DNA of 64,000 nucleotides from Laceyella tengchongensis (GTDB lineage: Bacteria > Bacillota > Bacilli > Thermoactinomycetales > Thermoactinomycetaceae), in NCBI RefSeq assembly GCF_900182735.1, contig NZ_FXTU01000001.1, positions 558,001 through 622,000 of the forward strand, given 5' to 3'. Of this stretch, positions 19,133-26,964 are shown piece after piece. Position numbers and translations under genes: made by a program. The notes below the pieces were generated by a model, which saw only the letters and a list, made by a program, of their open reading frames with translations, had not been told where the DNA came from and searched no databases. How positions within the stretch are numbered: the stretch's first letter is position 1; each line of letters opens with the position of its first letter.

Positions 19133-19562
19133 ATGTATCAGAAAATCGTTTGTACAGGATTTCTTTTATCATCAAGGAAAGACGCTCATTATAAAGCGGT
19201 CTTTACGAGAAGCGTTTTTGCCCGGGTTTTATGAACTGCCCGGAGGAAAAGTGGACTTTGGTGAAAACCCGGAAGAAGCACTGAAACGCTAATTTCGTGA
19301 AGAAATCAATGTAAACGTGGAAATCGTCAAACCATACAAAGTCTTTTCCTATGTCTCAGAGAACGGAAACAGTCACACAGTCGAAATCGTGTATCTGGTT
19401 CGATTGACCGATGATTCGGCGAAGATCCAATTGAGTGAAGACCATTCTGCTTACCAGTGGATTTCCGAAAAAGATGTTCAGAATTATCTCATTACCGACG
19501 AAACGCAAGACTCGATTCTTCGCGGATTTAAAGCGGTTCCGCCTGAAATGGTTAATCGCTAA
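19133..19562 (+). pseudogene. Nudix hydrolase with a frameshift and in-frame TAA in the catalytic motif
   Basis: The likely start is the ATG at 19133 (AGAGGA upstream), giving MYQKIVCTGFLLSS. A frameshift near 19175 moves coding to the frame of GKTLIIKRSLREAFLPGFYE. In the Nudix box, GKVDFGENPEEALKR is followed by TAA (19290-19292) and then FREEINVNV, so the stop replaces the Glu that normally follows Arg in the REx(R)EE signature. Sequence downstream remains coding to 19562 (VEIVYLVRLTDDSAKIQL). The gene is inactive unless the stop is read through. Confidence 0.8.
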
Positions 19563-19646
19563 TTCTTTAAACACCTTAGCTATGCTTATTACCTATCCTC
19601 TTGAAGGGGTATCTATTGAAAGTTCCTAATAAAGGAGTTGTGCAAT

Positions 19647-20081
19647 ATGCCAAAAAAACGTTTTACTGCTCCAGTAACGATTCATCTCTTTTTTGTACAA
19701 GATAATAAAATCCTCTTGCTCCGCCGCTACAATACCGGATACGAGGATGGGAATTATTCTGTAGTTGCGGGGCATTTGGATGGTGGGGAGACCGTCAAAC
19801 AAGCGGCAGTTAGGGAAGCAAAAGAGGAAGCCGGAGTTCAGTTGAAAGAAGATGACGTGGAAATCGTTGGGGTCATGCACAGAAAAGCAGGTGATGAGCG
19901 GGTAGACTTCTTCGCGGTCGTTAAAAACTGGGAAGGAGAGATTCAAAATCTGGAGCCCCACAAATGCGATGATCTACGGTTTTTCCCGTTGAATGAACTT
20001 CCTACAAATATCATTCCTTATATTCTTCGGGCGATCGACAACTATAAAGAAGGAAGATGGTTTGATAGTTACGGTTGGTAG
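19647..20081 (+). CDS. Nudix hydrolase
   Basis: About 144 residues, intact. The Nudix box reads AGHLDGGETVKQAAVREAKE then EAGV, with all catalytic residues present. The N-terminal strand APVTIHLFFVQDNKILLLRR is typical of ADP-ribose pyrophosphatase/MutT-like members. The ATG at 19647 has AAAGGAG upstream at about 9 nt. It is the third Nudix gene in the cluster; the substrate cannot be deduced. Confidence 0.85.
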   Translation: MPKKRFTAPVTIHLFFVQDNKILLLRRYNTGYEDGNYSVVAGHLDGGETVKQAAVREAKEEAGVQLKEDDVEIVGVMHRKAGDERVDFFAVVKNWEGEIQNLEPHKCDDLRFFPLNELPTNIIPYILRAIDNYKEGRWFDSYGW

Positions 20082-20152
20082 GGGATCAGAAAAGGGAACT
20101 CTCAGCGAAAGCCTGTTGGGGGTTCCTTTTCTAAAAAGAGAGGTAGACTCAT

Positions 20153-20376
20153 ATGATTTGTTTTGGCGGAATGTTTGGTATCGGAAAGACGACTTATGCT
20201 CAAATATTAGGCGAATATTATAAGAGGACGTCCCCTTTTTATCTGTAAATGATTTCTCAATTGTAACATCTTCCTCCGGTCTCGTAAGAAGAGGCTGGGA
20301 TATAACCTGGGTACTTGAAGATGCCGCTACTAGTGAGCTTCTAAAACAGGAGCTTAATTCAAGATCTGATAAGTAG
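20153..20376 (+). pseudogene. P-loop (deoxynucleoside) kinase-like remnant
   Basis: An ATG with AGAGAGG upstream opens a frame encoding ICFGGMFGIGKTTYAQILGE, a Walker A motif resembling (deoxy)nucleoside kinases, which stops after 31 codons. A different frame continues with EDVPFLSVNDFSIVTSSSGL and ends at 20376. The pieces are too short for a kinase, so both a frameshift and an internal deletion are likely. It belongs to the nucleotide-metabolism cluster upstream. Confidence 0.55.
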
Positions 20377-20429
20377 GTGTTGATTATGTTAAGACAGGGG
20401 TTTTTTTCTTCAAGAGATGAATTTGAGGA

Positions 20430-20843
20430 ATGGCTTTTTTTCAATCGGATGCAGTTGAAAACTTTATTGATGAGTTTAGTCACTTAAAATTGGACTATTC
20501 TCCAGAATCACTACTTAGACTGGAAAAATGGATTTTAGATCGGCATTCATCTCCCCAAACTTTAGTGAAAAATGAAAAGGAAGCAGTACTTGATGGTATG
20601 CTTCGATATGTTGGGTAAGTTTATGTGAAGCAGTTAAAATGGATATGGGATGTAGAACTGAACGATAAGAATGATGTTTTTTACAGTATGCCTTTGGTAA
20701 AGCAGAGAGACGATCACGACAATATCTATGCTGAGTCTCCGTGGTCACTTCTTTTGGCTAGTGTAGATCGTAGGCAGGGAGAGAATATGTATCGTATGTT
20801 TATGAATATGAAAGAGGATATGGAAGAAAAAGGTTTTTTGTAA
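20430..20843 (+). pseudogene. Hypothetical soluble protein interrupted by in-frame TAA
   Basis: One 137-codon frame is split by TAA at 20616-20618. Before it lies DAVENFIDEFSHLKLDYSPE and ARYVG-like MLRYVG, after it VYVKQLKWIWDVELND and SPWSLLLASVDRRQGENMY. I recall unnamed Firmicutes proteins with a YIGEV motif at this point, which would put Glu at the TAA. A short overlapping frame from 20388 (MLRQGFFSSRDEFEEWLFF) may be the true N-terminus joined by a frameshift in a T7 run. Function unknown. It marks the right end of the AT-rich segment. Confidence 0.5.
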
Positions 20844-21010
20844 TAAAGAAAAGATCAAGGTAGGTATATTATTGCTGATGGCTTAGGTGTAGGTCTTATA
20901 GTTGGCAGAGTTGAAAAAAAGCTGGCCAAGTGAATTTTCCACCACAGGAATGAATCGGCGCCTGGTTCGGCATAATAACGAAAAATACCAACCTGGGAAA
21001 GGGTTGTTGT

Positions 21011-21805
21011 TTGCTTATGAAACGCCGAACCATATATCGAATTCTTCTCAGCGTGCTAGCGATGGCGCTCATGTTGTCTAGCGGGGCGACTTCATTGTCC
21101 GCGATGGCTGCACCGCCAGACGAAACTGCGGTGCCCGCTTTCGGACCGGGTGTGTTAAAGCCGGGAGCTAAGGGTAAAGATGTCAATGAATTGCAAGGCC
21201 GTTTGAAGTTGTTGGGATTTTACACTGGTCCGATTAACGGCGTGTTCACCCATCGCACCTATTTGGCTGTGCGGTTGTTTCAGTACCGCTTTGGTTTAAA
21301 AGTGGACGGGTCGGTTGGACCCAAAACGAAACTGATGTTATGGAAAGCGACGAAGCATTGGACCCCGTCCATGACGGAACCCAAAAAACAAATCGCCAAA
21401 AAAGCGGCACCAGCTACTGGAACCAAGCTTCCGCGTTCTTCTAACGGCTTTAGCCAAAACGATTTAAAATTGTTGGCGCAGGCCGTTTATGCCGAAGGGC
21501 GTGGCGAACCGTATGTGGGTCAAGTGGCCATCGCGTCGGTGATTCTTAATCGGATTGAGAGCGACAAGTTTCCTGATACCGTATCAGGAATCATCTTCCA
21601 ACCATTGGCATTTGAAGCGGTTGCTGATGGCCAGATTTGGATGGAGCCCGATGAGACGGCCAAAAAAGCGGTGATGGATGCGGTGAATGGATGGGATCCA
21701 TCAGGAGGTGCGTTGTATTATTTCAATCCGGCTCGCGCGACTTCCAAATGGATTTGGAGCCGCCCTCAAATCAAGACCATCGGCAAACACATTTTCTGTC
21801 GATAA
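21011..21805 (+). CDS. sleB: Spore cortex-lytic enzyme SleB (cell wall hydrolase)
   Basis: 264 residues: an N-terminal signal peptide (about residues 8-34), a peptidoglycan-binding domain (KDVNELQGRLKLLGFYTGPI, about 57-76), a linker, and a C-terminal Hydrolase_2 domain (LLAQAVYAEGRGEPYVGQVA) with the conserved catalytic Glu in AEGRGE. SleB is a lytic transglycosylase that degrades cortex during spore germination. The TTG at 21011 is 8 nt after AAAGGG; the ATG two codons later is also possible. An intrinsic terminator follows. Base composition returns here to the GC level of the backbone. Confidence 0.9.
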   Translation: MLMKRRTIYRILLSVLAMALMLSSGATSLSAMAAPPDETAVPAFGPGVLKPGAKGKDVNELQGRLKLLGFYTGPINGVFTHRTYLAVRLFQYRFGLKVDGSVGPKTKLMLWKATKHWTPSMTEPKKQIAKKAAPATGTKLPRSSNGFSQNDLKLLAQAVYAEGRGEPYVGQVAIASVILNRIESDKFPDTVSGIIFQPLAFEAVADGQIWMEPDETAKKAVMDAVNGWDPSGGALYYFNPARATSKWIWSRPQIKTIGKHIFCR

Positions 21806-21812
21806 AGTCAGG

Positions 21813-21846
21813 CATCGAGCCTTTCTGGGGCTCGATGTTTCCTTTT
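21813..21846 (+). terminator. Intrinsic terminator of sleB
   Basis: A 9-bp perfect stem (CATCGAGCC with GGCTCGATG), a 7-nt loop and a T-rich tail. Confidence 0.8.
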
Positions 21847-21855
21847 GTTTGAACA

Positions 21856-21864
21856 TGTTATAAT
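21856..21864 (+). promoter_or_regulatory. Extended -10 promoter of mutS2
   Basis: TG-T-TATAAT forms an extended -10 element 35 nt before the chosen start codon; the -35 position overlaps the sleB terminator tail and is poor. Confidence 0.5.
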
Positions 21865-21898
21865 GGTAGAGGATTTTATCGATAGAGGAGTTGTCGGC

Positions 21899-24259
21899 GT
21901 GGAACAGTGGACGCTGAGATCATTGGAATTTCATCGAGTGAAAGAAATCGTCAAAGAACAAGCGGCGACGTTTTTAGGAAAAGAAAAAATAGATCAATTG
22001 GCGCCGTCCGCTGACCGCGACATGGTGGAGCAGTGGCTCGCTGAAACGCGGGAAGGGATGGATCTGTTGCGCCTCAAAGGAGATGTCCCCTTTGGCGGCA
22101 TTCGCGACATTCGCGCCTCCATTCGCCGAGCCAAGGTGGGCGGCATGTTGAATGAAGCGGAGTGCTTGGATATCGCCACGACCATATCAGGCGGTCGCAA
22201 GGTGAAGTCCCACTTGCGCCAACTTGAAGTGGAGACGGCGCCTTTGCCGCGGTTGCGTGAACTGACTGAACAAATAGAAAGTCTAGACCAGCTGGAAGCG
22301 GAGATCTTGGCTTGTATTGATGAACATGCGGTAGTCAAAGATCAAGCCAGCCCAGAGTTGCGTCGCATTCGACAGCAAATGGACGGTGTTCGACAACAAA
22401 TCCAGCAAACACTGAATCAGATGTTGCGCAGTTCCCATTACACCAAAATGATGCAAGAGCCGTTGATCACACAACGGTTCGACCGCTATGTGATTCCCGT
22501 CAAACAGGAGTACCGGGGACAGTTTGGCGGCATTGTGCATGATCAGTCCTCTTCGGGAGCCACTTTGTTCATTGAACCGGAAGCCGTTGTGCATTTGGGA
22601 AACCGATTGCGCGAGTTGGAGATGGCCGAGCAGAAGGAAGTAGAGCGAATTCTGAGCCTGCTTACAGCCAAAGTCGCAGAAGTGGCAGAAGAGCTTAGCC
22701 AGAATATCGAACGGCTGGGAGTACTTGACTTTATCGTGGCCCGCTCCCGTTATGGTTACCTTATTAAAGGGGTGTGCCCAAAGATTGCCGAAGATCGGGT
22801 GCTGGTGTTGAAACAAGCGCGGCATCCGCTCATTCCCAGCGAAGAAGTGGTGCCAATCCATGTGGAGATGGGAAAACATTATCAAGCCATCATTATTACG
22901 GGACCGAACACCGGCGGGAAAACGGTCACTCTCAAAACTGTCGGCTTGCTGGCATTGATGACGCAATCGGGCCTGCCGATCCCCGCTCAGGAAGAAAGCG
23001 TGATGCCGATATTCAGCGGCGTGTTCGCCGACATCGGGGACGAGCAGAGCATCGAACAAAGCTTGAGTACATTTTCCGGTCATCTGACCAATATCATTGG
23101 CATCTTGCAGAAACTAGATGAGTCGAGTCTGGTTCTGTTCGACGAACTGGGGGCGGGGACTGACCCCACCGAAGGGGCAGCCTTAGCCATGGCTATTTTG
23201 GAACATGTGATTGAGCGCGGTTCCATGGTAGTGGCGACCACTCACTACAGTGAATTGAAGCTGTTTGCTCACACGCATCCGCAGGCGATTAATGCCAGCG
23301 TGGAATTTGATGTGGAAACCTTACGGCCCACCTATCGCCTCTTGATCGGCGTGCCGGGGCGGAGCAACGCCTTTGCCATATCGACCCGACTCGGATTGCC
23401 GGCACCGATTATTGACTTGGCGAAACGGCACATTTCCAGCGAGGAGAACAAGTTGGAAGAAATGATCACCAGCTTGACCAATGAGCGCAAATGGGCTGAG
23501 GAAGAGCGCAAACAAGCGGAAGCGTTGCGCAATGAAGCGGAAGCATTGTATGAAGACTTACGGCAACAGATGGATCAATGGGAAGAAGAAAAGGCACGGC
23601 TCAAGGAAAAAGCGCGCCAAGAAGCGATTGAGGCTGTGGCCAAGGCGAAAACGGAAGCTGAAGACGTGCTGAAAGAGTTGCGGGAGTGGGCGAAGTTGCG
23701 TCCGCAGGATATCAAGGAACACGAATTGATTGAGCTAAAAAAACGATTGGACGCTTCCATTCCCGAAGCGGCGTTGCCTAAGAAAAAGGCCTCCCGTCCG
23801 CCCAAGCCGCAACAGATCCAAGTGGGGGATGAAGTGCTCGTTTTGACCGTCAACCAAAAGGGCACCGTCGTGGAGGATCTGGGTCAGAACGAGTACCAAG
23901 TGCAGATCGGTTTTTTGAAAATGAAAGTGCATCGTGATCAACTGGAGAAACAAGCGGCGCCGAAACAAAAACCAAAAGCGAAAAGCCATGCGACGGTGAA
24001 GCGGTCAACGGCTGATGTCAAACCGGAATTGGATTTGCGGGGCAAATTGGTGGAAGAGGCGTTGATGGAGATTGATCAATATCTGGACAAAGCGATTCTA
24101 TCGGGTTACAAACAAATCTCTTTGATCCACGGTAAAGGTACTGGCGCTTTGCGCACAGGAGTGCAAGAATTCTTGCGCCGGCACCGGGCAGTGAAGACTT
24201 TCCGTCTGGGAGCCCACGGTGAAGGTGGATCGGGAGTGACTGTTGTTGAGTTGCGTTAG
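21899..24259 (+). CDS. mutS2: Endonuclease MutS2 (MutSB)
   Basis: 786 residues, the usual MutS2 length, from a GTG with GAGGAG 8 nt upstream. The ATPase domain has Walker A ITGPNTGGKTVTLKT (about residue 335) and Walker B SLVLFDELGAGTDPTEGAA (about 410). A long charged coiled coil follows (about 510-620). The C-terminal Smr endonuclease domain begins at about 710 with LDLRG and HGKGTG. MutS2 acts in suppression of recombination and, in Bacillus, in rescue of collided ribosomes. It follows cvpA and polX in Bacillus; here the AT-rich segment and sleB intervene. A 27-residue membrane peptide gene comes directly after. Confidence 0.95.
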   Translation: MEQWTLRSLEFHRVKEIVKEQAATFLGKEKIDQLAPSADRDMVEQWLAETREGMDLLRLKGDVPFGGIRDIRASIRRAKVGGMLNEAECLDIATTISGGRKVKSHLRQLEVETAPLPRLRELTEQIESLDQLEAEILACIDEHAVVKDQASPELRRIRQQMDGVRQQIQQTLNQMLRSSHYTKMMQEPLITQRFDRYVIPVKQEYRGQFGGIVHDQSSSGATLFIEPEAVVHLGNRLRELEMAEQKEVERILSLLTAKVAEVAEELSQNIERLGVLDFIVARSRYGYLIKGVCPKIAEDRVLVLKQARHPLIPSEEVVPIHVEMGKHYQAIIITGPNTGGKTVTLKTVGLLALMTQSGLPIPAQEESVMPIFSGVFADIGDEQSIEQSLSTFSGHLTNIIGILQKLDESSLVLFDELGAGTDPTEGAALAMAILEHVIERGSMVVATTHYSELKLFAHTHPQAINASVEFDVETLRPTYRLLIGVPGRSNAFAISTRLGLPAPIIDLAKRHISSEENKLEEMITSLTNERKWAEEERKQAEALRNEAEALYEDLRQQMDQWEEEKARLKEKARQEAIEAVAKAKTEAEDVLKELREWAKLRPQDIKEHELIELKKRLDASIPEAALPKKKASRPPKPQQIQVGDEVLVLTVNQKGTVVEDLGQNEYQVQIGFLKMKVHRDQLEKQAAPKQKPKAKSHATVKRSTADVKPELDLRGKLVEEALMEIDQYLDKAILSGYKQISLIHGKGTGALRTGVQEFLRRHRAVKTFRLGAHGEGGSGVTVVELR

Positions 24260-24289
24260 AAACGAGGTTGGTTGCGACGGAGGGACGAT

Positions 24290-24373
24290 ATGAAGTATTT
24301 ACCGCCAATATTGGGCACAGTAGCCCTGCTTTTCTTTCTGGTGGGAGTTATTTGGTTCATCATCAACGCTTAA
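24290..24373 (+). CDS. 27-residue membrane peptide
   Basis: ATG with GGAGGG 7 nt upstream, encoding KYLPPILGTVALLFFLVGVI then WFIINA, which is a single transmembrane helix. It begins 30 nt after the mutS2 stop and shares its terminator. In Bacillus a different membrane gene (yshE) follows mutS2; this one is too short to be related. No known function. Confidence 0.5.
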   Translation: MKYLPPILGTVALLFFLVGVIWFIINA

Positions 24374-24380
24374 AATGGGG

Positions 24381-24417
24381 AAAGCCCGGCGATCATGGAG
24401 TGATCGCCGGGCTTTTT
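24381..24417. terminator. Bidirectional terminator between mutS2 operon and protease gene
   Basis: A perfect 15-bp stem (24381-24395 with 24401-24415) flanked by A-run and T-run. It ends the mutS2 transcript and also the minus-strand protease gene, whose stop codon abuts it at 24418. Confidence 0.9.
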
Positions 24418-25539
24418 TCAGGGGCAATTGATCCGCAGCCGGCCAAAGGAATGTCCTGCGACGGGGGCCGGACATTGGTCTTCAATGGTGTGGCGGATCT
24501 GGGAGTTGGTCTTGCCAAGGCTTGCTAGGTAGGCCGCAGTTCCGCTGACAAACGCGGTGGAGAGGGATACGCCGGACATCGTTTGGTAGGTGTTGCCAAG
24601 GTAAGTAGTGATGATATTTAGTCCAGGAGCGCCGATGTCAATCCAATTTCCGTATGAGGAGAAGGAGCATTTGTTGTCGTTTGGGTCCGTGCAGGCAACG
24701 GCGATCACATTGGAATAGTAAGCCGGATAGGAGGGAGCCGTGTTGGCGGAACCACCTGCCGCGGCCACGAGAACAGCGCCTTTGTTCCAAGCATAATTCA
24801 CAGCATTCTCTAAGACGGAGCTGCTGGTGGACCCGCCCAAGCTGAGGTTGATAACCCGTGCTCCTTGATCCGCGGCATACGTGATTCCGCTGGCGATATC
24901 GGCGAACGTGCCACTTCCGCTGTTGTTCAGTACACGAATGGCCAAGATTTGCGCCGTGTTGGTCGTTCCTGCGATGCCGATGGCGTTATTGATTTTGGCT
25001 GCAGCGATTCCGGCGACAGCGGTGCCGTGACCGTTACCGTCTTGTGAGATGCTGTCATCATCGACAAAGTCCCAGCCCTGTATGACTTTTCCACTGAGGT
25101 CTGGATGGTCGGATTGAACGCCGGTGTCAATCACTGCCAGTTTCACCGCGTTTGCGGTTCCCTCAAATGGGCCGCCGATCTTTTGTAAGCCCCACTGTTG
25201 CGGATAGAGAGGATCATTGGGAACGGCTAGGGCTTGGGCGAGGTAATTGGGCTCCGCGTATTCCACATATGTTGATTGTTGGTACCGCTTCATCATGTCG
25301 GGAACCGATGTGCCTTGAAATTGGATGACTTCAAACCCTAACTGGGCGTTTTTCTCCAGCACGACAGCCCCTTGTTGTTGATGGAAGTTCGCCTTCGCTT
25401 TCATGGTCAAGTCGGGTTTGAATTTGACTATCAATTGGCCAGGCGCGTAGGGCGGGGAAGCATCGGCTTGTGCGGGGGAGGGAACCGGCCATGCTATAGC
25501 CAACAGGATGACGAAGATAATCATTGCGCATTTTCTCAA
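24418..25539 (-). CDS. Diverged thermitase-like S8 peptidase lacking the oxyanion Asn
   Basis: 373 residues with signal peptide (about 1-26), an I9-like propeptide and a subtilase domain similar to the two thermitases next door. The triad is present: Asp in AVIDTGVQSDHPDL, His in GNGHGTAVAG and Ser in MSGVSLSTAFVSG. The surroundings are altered: thermitase GTSMATPH reads GVSLSTAF, the AAAGN oxyanion-hole Asn is Gly (LVAAAGGSANTAP), and the Cys after the catalytic His is Val. New Cys residues appear (VACTDPNDNKCSF, near-terminal DQCP and NCP). The start is TTG with AGAGGTGA upstream. It may have very low activity or act as a pseudoprotease; both are inferred. Confidence 0.85.
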   Translation of the reverse strand: MRKCAMIIFVILLAIAWPVPSPAQADASPPYAPGQLIVKFKPDLTMKAKANFHQQQGAVVLEKNAQLGFEVIQFQGTSVPDMMKRYQQSTYVEYAEPNYLAQALAVPNDPLYPQQWGLQKIGGPFEGTANAVKLAVIDTGVQSDHPDLSGKVIQGWDFVDDDSISQDGNGHGTAVAGIAAAKINNAIGIAGTTNTAQILAIRVLNNSGSGTFADIASGITYAADQGARVINLSLGGSTSSSVLENAVNYAWNKGAVLVAAAGGSANTAPSYPAYYSNVIAVACTDPNDNKCSFSSYGNWIDIGAPGLNIITTYLGNTYQTMSGVSLSTAFVSGTAAYLASLGKTNSQIRHTIEDQCPAPVAGHSFGRLRINCP

Positions 25540-25673
25540 GATGGGTCACCTCTTGAAAAAGGGTGGGAAAAGCGTGAGGCTCCTGTACCCTCACTGCATA
25601 GGGCCGGTGCAGTATGGTTTCGGATTAATCATCGCCCCGAAATCCCAGAAGGGCAGCTGGATGCATGTGGAAA

Positions 25674-25702
25674 GCTGACCACACCAGTTGGGTATGGTCA
25701 GC
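25674..25702 (-). terminator. Hairpin after the distal thermitase gene
   Basis: Eight-bp stem GCTGACCA with TGGTCAGC downstream of the minus-strand gene, followed on that strand only by TTTCC, so termination strength is doubtful. Confidence 0.4.
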
Positions 25703-25712
25703 GGTTGGTAGC

Positions 25713-26876
25713 TCAGTATTGCACAGCTTTGTAAGCGTTGACGCGCCCTTTGGCCCAGTAGGTGCCAGTGCCGCTGATTTTGTCGGCGGTGTTTTCAATA
25801 GCGGCGCGGATATTGGCAGCGCTACGGCCTTGGGAAGCCAAGAGGCCAGCCACTCCAGCTACATGAGGAGTAGCCATGGAGGTTCCGCTCAAGGAAGCAT
25901 AAGTGCTGGTCGGGTAAGTGGAATAGATGCTGGAGCCGGGAGCAGCTACATCCACCCAGGAACCGTAAGTGGAGAAGGAGGATTTGTTGTCGTTTTGGTC
26001 GGTGGAAGCCACCGCGATGGCGTTGGAATAGTAAGCGGGATAGTTAGGAGCGGTGTTGCCGGCGTTACCAGCTGCGGCCACGACAACGGAACCTTTGCTC
26101 CAAGCGTAGTCGACAGCTTGTTGCAGGCCGGAGTTACCGACGGTGCCGCCCAAGCTCAAGCTGATGACTTTAGCGCCTTGGTCGGCAGCATAGGTGATGC
26201 CGTTGGCGACAGCAGTCCAGGTGCCGCTACCACTATTGTCCAGCACACGCACAGCGAGGATCGATGCTTTTGGAGCAGTACCAGCGATACCGGTGCTGTT
26301 GTTGGTCACTGCTGCGGCGATACCAGCGCAGTGGGTGCCGTGGCCGTTGCCATCTTGCGGAGTGGAGTCGTTGTCAACGAAGTCCCAGCCGCCAACTACT
26401 TTACCGGCCAAGTCGGGATGATTGGATTGCACCCCGGTGTCGACGATGGCGATCTTTGCGCCAGAGCCTTCAGCGATGTCCCATGCTTGCGGCGCTTGGA
26501 TTTTTTGCGGACCGTATTGGCGGGAGCTGAAGTAAGGATCGTTAGGCGTGTAGGAAGCGTGGAGATAGTAGTTGGGCTCAGCATATTCCACGTTGGGGTC
26601 TTTTTTCAGCTTTTCGATGGTCGCTTCCACAGAGCCTTTCACTTTGACCACTTCGAAGCCGAGCTTGTTGTTTTTCTCCATGACTGTACCGTTGGCTTTG
26701 GCGCGAGCAGATTTGACGGCGTTGGCCGAAGCGTTGGCTTTGTATTTCACCACGACTTGTCCGGGGGCATAGAGTTTACCCGCTTGGCTATCTACTTCCT
26801 TAGCAAAAATGGCGGAAGGCAGGGCGGCGCTGGCCATCAAAACGAAGGAAGCGATGAGGGAAACGCGTTTCTTCAT
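25713..26876 (-). CDS. Thermitase, second copy
   Basis: 387 residues: signal peptide (about 1-25), I9-type propeptide, and a 279-residue mature enzyme starting YTPNDPYFSS at residue 109. This is the length and, as I recall it, nearly the sequence of thermitase from Thermoactinomyces vulgaris, a secreted thermostable subtilase. The triad lies in AIVDTGVQSNHPDL, GNGHGTHCAG and LSGTSMATPHVAG; the oxyanion Asn is in AAAGNAGN, and the free Cys next to the active-site His is present. It differs from the upstream copy only at residues 26 (Lys) and 52 (Asn), both before the mature part. The ATG has AAGGAGG upstream. Confidence 0.95.
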   Translation of the reverse strand: MKKRVSLIASFVLMASAALPSAIFAKEVDSQAGKLYAPGQVVVKYKANASANAVKSARAKANGTVMEKNNKLGFEVVKVKGSVEATIEKLKKDPNVEYAEPNYYLHASYTPNDPYFSSRQYGPQKIQAPQAWDIAEGSGAKIAIVDTGVQSNHPDLAGKVVGGWDFVDNDSTPQDGNGHGTHCAGIAAAVTNNSTGIAGTAPKASILAVRVLDNSGSGTWTAVANGITYAADQGAKVISLSLGGTVGNSGLQQAVDYAWSKGSVVVAAAGNAGNTAPNYPAYYSNAIAVASTDQNDNKSSFSTYGSWVDVAAPGSSIYSTYPTSTYASLSGTSMATPHVAGVAGLLASQGRSAANIRAAIENTADKISGTGTYWAKGRVNAYKAVQY

Positions 26877-26932
26877 GGTAAACGTCCTCCTTGTGTGTTA
26901 AGCTTTAATAGTGAGACTTTTCTTTTTTTGTT

Positions 26933-26964
26933 GGCCACACCATGCGCTTGGTGTGGCCGCTTTT
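26933..26964. terminator. Hairpin between the two thermitase genes
   Basis: Nine-bp perfect stem (GGCCACACC with GGTGTGGCC) and an 8-nt loop. The T-run lies on the plus-strand side, so as a terminator it would act best on antisense transcription; it also lies directly after the minus-strand stop at 26965. Confidence 0.5.

Noticed and set aside
8967..20843. Full reassignment of TAA to Glu in the AT-rich segment
   Set aside because: Intact genes in the same segment end with TAA, and frameshifts beside the stops point to ordinary decay; kept only as a pattern to check.
22283..23083. 266-codon minus-strand frame within mutS2
   Set aside because: It is a shadow of the conserved mutS2 coding sequence and has no family features of its own.
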